Positions 56,891 through 64,000 of a stretch of 64,000 bases of DNA are shown here, in pieces (position 1 is the first letter of the stretch; the number at the start of each line of letters is the position of its first letter). A program made the translations under genes and the position numbers. This DNA comes from Pegoplata infirma (Eukaryota > Arthropoda > Insecta > Diptera > Anthomyiidae). The stretch lies in contig OY992538.1 of NCBI GenBank assembly GCA_963921195.1, positions 233,051,462 through 233,115,461 of the forward strand, given 5' to 3'. Below the pieces are notes generated by a model that saw only the letters and a program-made list of their open reading frames with translations, was not told where the DNA came from and made no database searches.

Positions 56891-58439
56891 ATTTTGAACA
56901 GTGGAATTAATAAAAATTCATCGACAGGATTATATGCTTGAAAATTTTCAGTTTCTTAACTTAATTGGGACCCATAAAAAAAAGCTAAAATGTTAAATGA
57001 TTTTCCGAAACACCTTCGACCACAGGCAAAAGTTATAGATCCGGCTTAGGAACTGGCCCTGGTGCTGTAATATGTACATTTTTATATTCTATACTTATTG
57101 GTAGAGGTTATTTAATACTACTAGTTTGTATTGGTCTGCAATATAAGGACACCTCGAACATTTTTGTGACTTCCACATAACCTAAAAATACAAAATGCTT
57201 TATTTCGGCTGCTGTTTGACATACATGGGTGAACAAAATTAAATACTGAAAGGTATTTTAACAAGTAAAAATATATTTATTTACCCCAAAAATTTTTGTT
57301 ACCATTTTTTTTGCAATATTCCTTTTTACATTCTGGAGGATATCCATACATTCTTTTTACTTTTTTATGTTGGGGTCGCGAGAAATTTAAAAATATTGAA
57401 AAGTTGTCGTGCAGCCAAAATTTGGTGAGAAGCGCTGCTTTAAACCTTCAAAATTACTTTCAAAAATTTGTTTGACCCCCATGACAAGATAATTGCAATA
57501 TTTTGTTGACAGAAACTTTAAAAGAATTTTGTTTACGATATTATTTTTTCATATTTTGCTTTCCTAATATCTTTGTTTACAAAATTAAAGTTATTCCCTG
57601 TTTTTAATTTCTTCTTTTCGTACTTCTTATTTTTTAAATACTTAAAAGAATGAAAGCACTTCAAACTTCCAAACCTATACATTAACAGTGTACATTAAAG
57701 CCTATGCTAACGCTGAAAAATAATGGTTGAAATATCTGGAACTAGCCCAGGGAAGATGTTGAAACGGTGATAAAAGGCATGCATGGAAGGTGATCAAACA
57801 ATTCCAGGAAGATCTTAATAAACAACTTTTCCTAACCTACGAGCTTTTGTATTCAGGTGGTTAAAGACAATATTAAAACCCCTATTTGTATAACTTTAAT
57901 CAAAACATGCATGGATTCAATAATTTTATCATTATGTATTTAACACTCTAAAATACAGGTCTAGTACCCTTTAAATTGTATAATGTCCAGATCATTTATC
58001 TTTTTTCTGTCGATATAGCGATTTATGTCTGCTAAAACTAGAATAGAGCTGTTTGAAAAGTTTATATTTGAACCATAAAAGAATTTATTTCTTAAGGTTC
58101 TTTTTACACAATTTTTACTTAAATAAAATCCATGCTACATTTTACGAAATAAACTTTTGTAGCTATTTCTTTCGTAATTTACACGAAATTTTCTTTTATT
58201 ATACGAAAATAAATTTACTATACATTTTTGTAAATTTAGAAATTAAGAAAATCCTTCGAAACATTTTATTTTGTAAAATACACGGAAATTCGTTAATTTT
58301 ACGAATATTCTGGTGAAATTAGGACTTAGCTCTTAAATGTCTTAAAATACTTGTCCCGTGACCAAAGACAGTAAGAATAAAAATAATTTTTAAAAATTTC
58401 AAAATCCTAAACACAAACTGTTTGTTTTGTGTTTTTTTC
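56891..58439. other. No gene; repeat fragments
   Basis: 57366-57432 is the right end of a hAT-type element (GGGGTCGCGAGAAATTTAAA...GGTGAGAAGCGCTG) related to the end at 61431-61492. 58100-58320 is rich in TTTACGAAAT words. Similar words recur at 62800-62935, on the far side of element L copy 2. Confidence 0.5.
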
Positions 58440-60272
58440 AATGATGGGTACCAATACCTTTTCGATACCAATACCCGTTAATACCAATTCAAATTGAAAA
58501 CCAATACCAATTAAAAACCAATACCTTTATTTGTGCGATACCAATACCGATAAAAAACCAATACCGATTCCCACTACCAATACCAATTAAAAACCAATAC
58601 TTTTATTCTTCAAAACCAATACCAATAAAAAACCAATACCAATTCATTTTTTTCTACTTTCGTATCGGTTTTGTTTCGGTTTTTTGTATTCTTACTTTCG
58701 TTTGTTTTAATTGTGACGTCAAACATTTTCTTTTCATCACATTATTAGGTTTTACCTGACTAACGAATTGCAAAAGATGTTACATCGATCAGTAATCGTT
58801 TGCATGCAATGTCACATAACAAAAAGGAGTTAGCTACTTGAATTTTAAAAGCCATAAAAACATAAAAGAAATATTTTTTGTCACGGTTTTTATGACCACT
58901 AATAAAAGTACATCATAAAAAATTTAGACCTTTTCTGTGATGAAATTTTTTCTTTTACAATCATTGTTAATATTTGATATATGTACATTGAATGTCACTG
59001 CACTCTTCTTTGCGTTGTAAAAAAAATACTAATGTCCTTTTTTGGAAATTCCAAAATTTTAATCAAGCAGACGTTACAAAATTTTATGTCACAACACCAG
59101 AATCCAGAAAAAAATTATATTGTTTTATTAGCACAGTTATATTATATAAGAATTTAAGAACGCATAATGTGCAGTTCACACTTGCTATTTTTGAGAGTTT
59201 AAGGGCTACGTGTTTAAAAAATTCTTTTTTCTGTATCCATTACGTTTTTATTCTGTTACTGGTGTTTTGTTAAACAACTTGTTTAAGGTCGTAAGTGTGA
59301 ACCCCATATAAGAAAAAAATTGACCCGTGTAATCGCAATTGGCAAAAGATCTAAAATCGAAAAAGGAGCCCCCTGCATGATAACCCATTTCGATCACCTT
59401 TTTCAAAAAAATATTTATGTATGAAAAGGATGAAGTTCAGGTATATTTTGTTAGAAATGTTAAGTCTCATCTTTCTGCAATTAAAAAATATCTTCCCTTG
59501 ACCACCGGAATTTATATGTGCATTAAATGCAATGTGCATCAGCACAGAAATTGTTTCAAGCAAAAACTAAAAAATTGCATTTTTTTAGTTTAGGCATTTA
59601 ATTTTTTTTATTAATTAATATTAATTTTTTTTAGATTTAATTTATTATCAAATTCCACTAATTGAAACATTTTGAAACTTTTTATTTTGAAAATAACGAA
59701 ATAAATTAATAAAATAGCAAATAAATCCAAATATTAAAATTGCATAGAAAGTTGAAATACAGGCTTTTCTGGAATAACGGAACATTAAATTTTTTTTACA
59801 AGAGTTTTGAGATCAGCCGGTACTAATTTTACTAAATAGGTACCTTTTTCCAAAAAAAAATGAATCTTTGTCCAAAATGGGTTAAGCATGTACTATTTAG
59901 TTTAAAGTTTGACTTAATTCTGAATGCAAATACTGCTAAAAAATATTTTTTTTTAAAGGGGTTTTTCAAAAAAAACATCCCTCACGCAAAAATTCGACTC
60001 ACTCTCTAGACCAATGGTTCTCAAACGGTGGGTCGCGACCCCCTAGGGGCCACGGAAGCATATCTAGGGGGTCGCGAAAAGTTTAGTAAATATCATGCTA
60101 AAATTATTAAAATAAAATATACAAGCAAAGCATATTTTTTGGGAAATTGCTGAGTTATCCAAATACAAAAATACATGGCTACGTTTGGATCTGCCAATGT
60201 ATGCCTATTTTTAACTTATCATTGGGCTTCAAAAAAGTCAGGAAAAGATATAATTTAATTTAACCCCTTATA

Positions 60273-60718
60273 ATGCTTTCACCGCCACTCCAGCATTTCA
60301 AACTAAAACGAAATACCCTTACTGTCGCCAAAGCAAATCGAAGATGGAAGGAACTTGGGACAAGTCGTATAAGCAGAATTTTATGGCCACGCTATGATTT
60401 AGATTTAGGAAGAACTAAATTCTTACTTACACTTACGAGAATAGAATGTCGTATGTTGACAGGTTTAATAACGGGACACTGTCTTGTCGGAAAACATGCC
60501 AAGAACATGAATCTTATTACGGACGCAAAAGGTGCGAGACATCAGACGTCGAAGAGACTATTGAACACATCCTGTGTCACTGCCCGGCTTTGGCACGAAC
60601 TCGACTATCAATTATAGGAAGTTCACAGTTCGAGACTTTGGAGGAAATTACGAGGATAGACCTGAAGAGCTTGAAACAATTCGCAATGAAGGTCAATGTA
60701 TTTAGTTTACATCGATAA
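60273..60718 (+). pseudogene. LINE (non-LTR retrotransposon) ORF2 3'-end fragment
   Basis: Resembles the region after the reverse transcriptase/RNase H of insect LINEs. It has TKFLLTLTRIECRMLTGLITGHCLVGKHA in one frame (60418-60504), then after a +1 shift near 60525 RCETSDVEETIEHILCHCPALARTRL in another. The C...ET..H.LC.CP pattern is a known C-terminal zinc-knuckle-like motif. It ends TAA-free at LKQFAMKVNVFSLHR* (60716-60718). It lacks the catalytic domains, so it is a dead 5'-truncated insertion. Confidence 0.85.
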
Positions 60719-60786
60719 GCGGAAAAAGTTTTGTGGTATCGCTATGGACCAATTGGTCTATGCGGAGTGCCCCTCTGGCACCGCCA

Positions 60787-60808
60787 CCCTAACCTAACCT
60801 AACCTACC
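60787..60808 (+). repeat. CCTAA repeat tail of the LINE fragment
   Basis: About four CCTAA/CCTAC units about 70 bp after the ORF stop, in the place where a LINE 3' tail is expected. Confidence 0.7.
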
Positions 60809-61133
60809 CCCTTTTTCCGTTCCTTACACCGAATAATCCATGTCCGTGTGGATCTGATGTTACGTACTACTTATATGCATGCCAAAATCACAATTTTACC
60901 ATAATTCATATAATTTTTTCGTCAAAAGTTTAAGAATTTTAAATCTGACAACTTGAGATATGCTCCATCTTCAATACTATTAACTTGGCCATTTTCAGCT
61001 TCATAGCTCGTTAGGGCAATGTTTAAAAAGCACAGTTTTTAAATCTGACTACTTCAGGATATGATTGCCATGACTACATGCTATCAGCATCCTTGCTCAA
61101 TTGGCGACTTTTAAAACAGATAAAATGTTATAA

Positions 61134-61424
61134 AACTGTGTTGAAAAAAATCGGCCCATGTCAGGATCTAGCCTCCATGCAAACGTCCCCTTTAAATTTG
61201 GCAAAAACTACTCTTAAAACCGTATTATAATACGTATGCTTTCGAAATTAAGCAGGTAAAAGCATTTAAAAATAATCATTGCAAATTTTACAGAAAACGG
61301 ACCAGTTTCTTTGTATTCCCCACAGATCCAATCAGTCCATATTTGGATTTGAGACCAATTTTTGGGAAAACTTGGTGTAGAGCATAATATGGTCGGTCTT
61401 TATCGACTTTAATTTTCTCACTTG
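61134..61424 (-). repeat. Family D, copy 2
   Basis: Shares AAATTTGGCAAAAACTA-, CGTATTATAATACGTAT-, GGACCAGTTTC- and GGTCGGTCTTTATCGACTTT-type blocks with 770-1369. It terminates CTCACTTG directly against the hAT right arm. Confidence 0.55.
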
Positions 61425-61525
61425 TTGGGGGGTCGCGAGAAATTTGAAATATTGAAAAGGGGTCGCGATGCAAAAGTTAGTGAGAAGCTCTGCTCTAGAC
61501 ACTCAGAATTTTTCAACTCACAATC

Positions 61526-62185
61526 ACGTGATTTAAATGAAAATCACTTTTTTGAGTCACGCAAATCACGGGACCAGCGACCATCTGCAATTCAAATACA
61601 TAAACAAGAAACAAGTGTCTTTTTATTTGTTAAATCTATAACATCTGTAAATTTTATTTAAAATGAAGTGTCCACCCTTGAAAAAGTTTCCTTGTAGGTC
61701 TGAATGCAAAAAGTTTCAAGGCACTTATTTATTACTTTAATATTACCAAATGATTTAAATGAAAATCACTCACGCGTGAATCACGGGACCAGAGACCATC
61801 TCCAATTCAAATACTTAAACAAAAGGCAAGTCTCTTCATTTGATTCATCTATAACATCTGTAAATTTTGTTAAAAATGAAGTGTCCACCCTGAAATAGTT
61901 TCCGTGTAGGTCCGATTTCAAAAAGTTTCAAGTCACTTATTAATTACCCTAATAAAGTACTTAATTTAAATGAAAATCACTCTGAATCACGTGGTTTTTT
62001 GAGTCACGCAAATTACGGGACCACAGACCATCTCTAATTCAAATACATAAACAAAAGACAAGTTTCTCTTCATTTGTTTCATCTATAACAACTGTAAATT
62101 TTATTAAAAATGAAGTGTCCACCCTGAAATAGTTTCCTTGTAGGTCCGATTTCAAAAACTTTCAAGGCACTTATTTATTACCTTA
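61526..62185. repeat. Triplicated 210-220-bp unit inside element L copy 2
   Basis: ATTTAAATGAAAATCAC begins at about 61530, 61754 and 61964. Each is followed by TCACGC(A/G)AAT, GGGACCA(G/C)(C/A)GACCATCT, CATAAACAA and AAATGAAGTGTCCACCC. GACCATCT(C)TAATTC looks like a relic of the element F terminus. Confidence 0.75.
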
Positions 62186-62564
62186 ATATAGGCTTATATT
62201 CTGAATTTCAAAAAAATCGGTCAAAAATTGGCCAAAAAACCTACCATCTCGCCCCCAGTGTGCACTGTGGGACGGACAGAAGGACGACTTACGTTAAATT
62301 AATTAATATTAACGACAAAACCTTTTGCATACAAATCCCAAAACCGATATAAGATAAATACCAATACTTATTAAAAACCGATACCAATTCGAGGCTAAAA
62401 CCAATACCAATACCCAATACCTAAATAATTCAAAACCAATACCGAAACCTATACCAATTCAACAAAAAATGAAAACCAATACCTATACCAATACTAATAT
62501 AATTTTAAAAACCAATACCAATACCAATACTTTTATCGAATTGGTACCCATCCTTGGTTTTTTT

Positions 62565-64000
62565 AAGTCTTGGACAAAAAAAATTTAATTGCATTTCTTT
62601 GATTTCATATAAAATGTACCTCCTGATTCCAAAACAATCCACATTTTTTAGCATGTTTCGTTTTCGAGATATTCGCGTTTGAAATTTTTTTTCACGCGAA
62701 TATCTCGAACGATATTTTTTTGTATACATCCACATTAATTCTCACTTGTTCGTGTACTTTATGAAATTCTGCATTAATTTAACAAATTTTTTTTGTATTA
62801 TACATAAAATATTTTCGTAAAATTATAAATTTTTTTATATATTGTGCGAAACATTTTGTTAATTTTACGAATGTTTTTAGTTGTGCGAAATCACGAATGT
62901 TTTCAAACATTGTACGAAAGGATTCGTTTATTTAACGATGGATTTTTTTCCGGTTAAGTTTTGTTTTTATATAGTCCGATTTTTTCCCCGTACCGTAACG
63001 TTGTTGTTCCATAAAAAAAGTTGTATAAAAAATATATATTTTAATATTTACTACCACGGTAATCTAGGGATAGGTGTCAATATATCTTTAGATGTCTCTG
63101 TAGTGATTTTTTTTTGCATTTTAGTTCACCTACCTAACGATCGTTCGACCAACCAAACCATTCAACCAACAAACAATCCAACCGAGCATACGAACGTAAA
63201 ATAAAATCTCATATGTATAAATACCATGGAGTTGTAATAAGAACTCCTTAGTTTATACTGAAAAGCTGAAGTAAAAAGTTTTCTTTTCGACACAAATATT
63301 CTACATTCAACCACATTTTCAATAGAAAAAGCTAGGAAAAAGCTATCGACGTATTTTAATTCAAATGTGGAATTATACAAGTGATGCAATTTTAAAGTTT
63401 ATGCAAATTTCTTGGATTTTTATAGAGCTTGAATTAATTAATTGTTTTAACATGGAGTGAATTTTAGTAAAAAATATATTTTGAATCAACGGAAAATGGT
63501 AAATATAGTTGATTTTTTTTAGTTTTAGTTGGTGAAAAGTTAAACAAAAGTTTTGAGTTTTCTATAACAGAATTAAATTGAATTTTCATAATTTTTTTTT
63601 TTTGAAGGATTGTAACAAGTTTTCTTTAAGTGCATTTCGAAAAATAAGAATCTGATAATTTTTTTTTGAAACGATTTACAATTATAAAACAAATTCTCAT
63701 ATAAATCGTGAGAATGTTAATACAAAAAAAAATTTTGGAGCCATGATTTTAAAAAAAAAATCTCAATATTTAAGAAATGTTTTAAAAACTAAATTTTTTT
63801 AAAAAAGATATGTTTAACAATCGATTAATCGCTTTTTTTTTGTGCGAGATCTCCTTTCAATGAACATTTTTAAAACCAAAGTATTTTTTTACTGTCCACT
63901 CATTGTGCAGATTTTGGTACATTCCACATAATTAAATCGATCTGATCAGATACAATTTTATACAATTATTATAATTAGATCCAAACATGTTATATCAGAT
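62565..64000. other. No gene supported at right edge
   Basis: GTTTCGTTTTCGAGATATTCGCG at 62657-62680 is inverted at 62692-62715 (hairpin). 62800-62935 has TTTACGAA words. 63496-63498 ATG is followed directly by GTAAAT, a donor-like site. From 63540 on A/T runs, then GATC-rich AATCGATCTGATCAGATACA words as near the left edge. Confidence 0.35.

Larger units (their letters stand above)
60012..61492. mobile_element. hAT-type insertion with CAATGGTTCTCAAAC end
   Basis: Left end CAATGGTTCTCAAACGGTGG then GTCGCGACCCC; right end GGGGTCGCGATG...TGAGAAGCTCTG (inverted). It is flanked by an exact 8-bp duplication CTCTAGAC (60004-60011, 61493-61500). NGGTTCTCAAAC...GGGTCGCGACC is a widespread hAT terminus. 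The original interior is replaced by a LINE fragment and a family D fragment. Confidence 0.88.
58440..62556. mobile_element. hAT-type element L, copy 2 (4117 bp)
   Basis: Ends CAATGATGGGTACCAAT / ATTGGTACCCATCCTTG, flanked by an exact 8-bp duplication GTTTTTTT (58432-58439, 62557-62564). The left 0.75 kb, the 59000-59130 and 59250-59580 blocks and the right 0.27 kb match copy 1 closely. It contains the hAT insertion 60012-61492 and a triplicated stretch at 61526-62185. Confidence 0.92.

Noticed and set aside
57366..57432. A complete hAT element ending at 57432
   Set aside because: Only the right end is recognisable; no left end with the flank CTTTAAAC was found upstream.
60787..60808. CCTAACCTAACCTAACC, an insect (TTAGG)n telomere-like repeat
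   Set aside because: Only about four units, placed right after a LINE ORF end, so a LINE tail. Flies lack TTAGG telomeres.

Overview
The window reads as nuclear DNA of a higher (schizophoran) fly, most likely a calyptrate such as a blowfly or house-fly relative. The evidence is a very AT-rich background, short GT-AG introns next to one giant one, a fly-like SYF1 protein, fly core-promoter E-boxes, and dense short interspersed repeats carrying (GACG/GACA)n tracts. Species assignment is inference.

One protein-coding gene is clear. On the minus strand, 48988 down to 39318, four exons join in frame into an 881-residue homolog of the splicing factor SYF1/XAB2 (Drosophila fandango). Its exons are only about 2.6 kb. 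Intron 2 (6.9 kb) is mostly two hAT-type insertions, one of which has itself collected several further elements. No second gene is supported; two start-codon-plus-donor sites (54148, 63496) and a signal-peptide-like mini-ORF (31764) are weak hints.

The rest is a layered transposon landscape. 1-11 kb: interspersed repeats and hairpin MITEs. 11.2-17.3 kb: an interspersed repeat split by a 5.1-kb Transib-like element (perfect 28-bp terminal repeats starting CACGGTG, 5-bp duplication CACTG), which carries an inverted array of a near-identical 509-bp satellite plus a fold-back element. 19-28 kb: degenerate tandem families and a hAT MITE. 28-31 kb: a dead mariner inside a minisatellite. 31.8-36.3 kb: an AAGCTTTT-rich tract with two copies of a 1.05-kb TIR element. 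37.3 and 41.5 kb: two copies of a hAT-type element built of GGTATTCCCGG palindromes. 41.96-47.48 kb and 58.44-62.56 kb: two copies of a larger hAT-type element, each with a perfect 8-bp target duplication. 49.5-51.3 kb, just upstream of SYF1: a three-level nest (hAT-like > CACGGTG fold-back > TTA-flanked hairpin). 54.6-56.9 kb: minisatellites whose repeats switch strand. 60.0-61.5 kb: another hAT with a LINE fragment inside.

The strongest results are structural: many target-site duplications are exact, and in several cases an empty site lies elsewhere in this window. No transposon copy here has an intact transposase, so all appear non-autonomous or dead.
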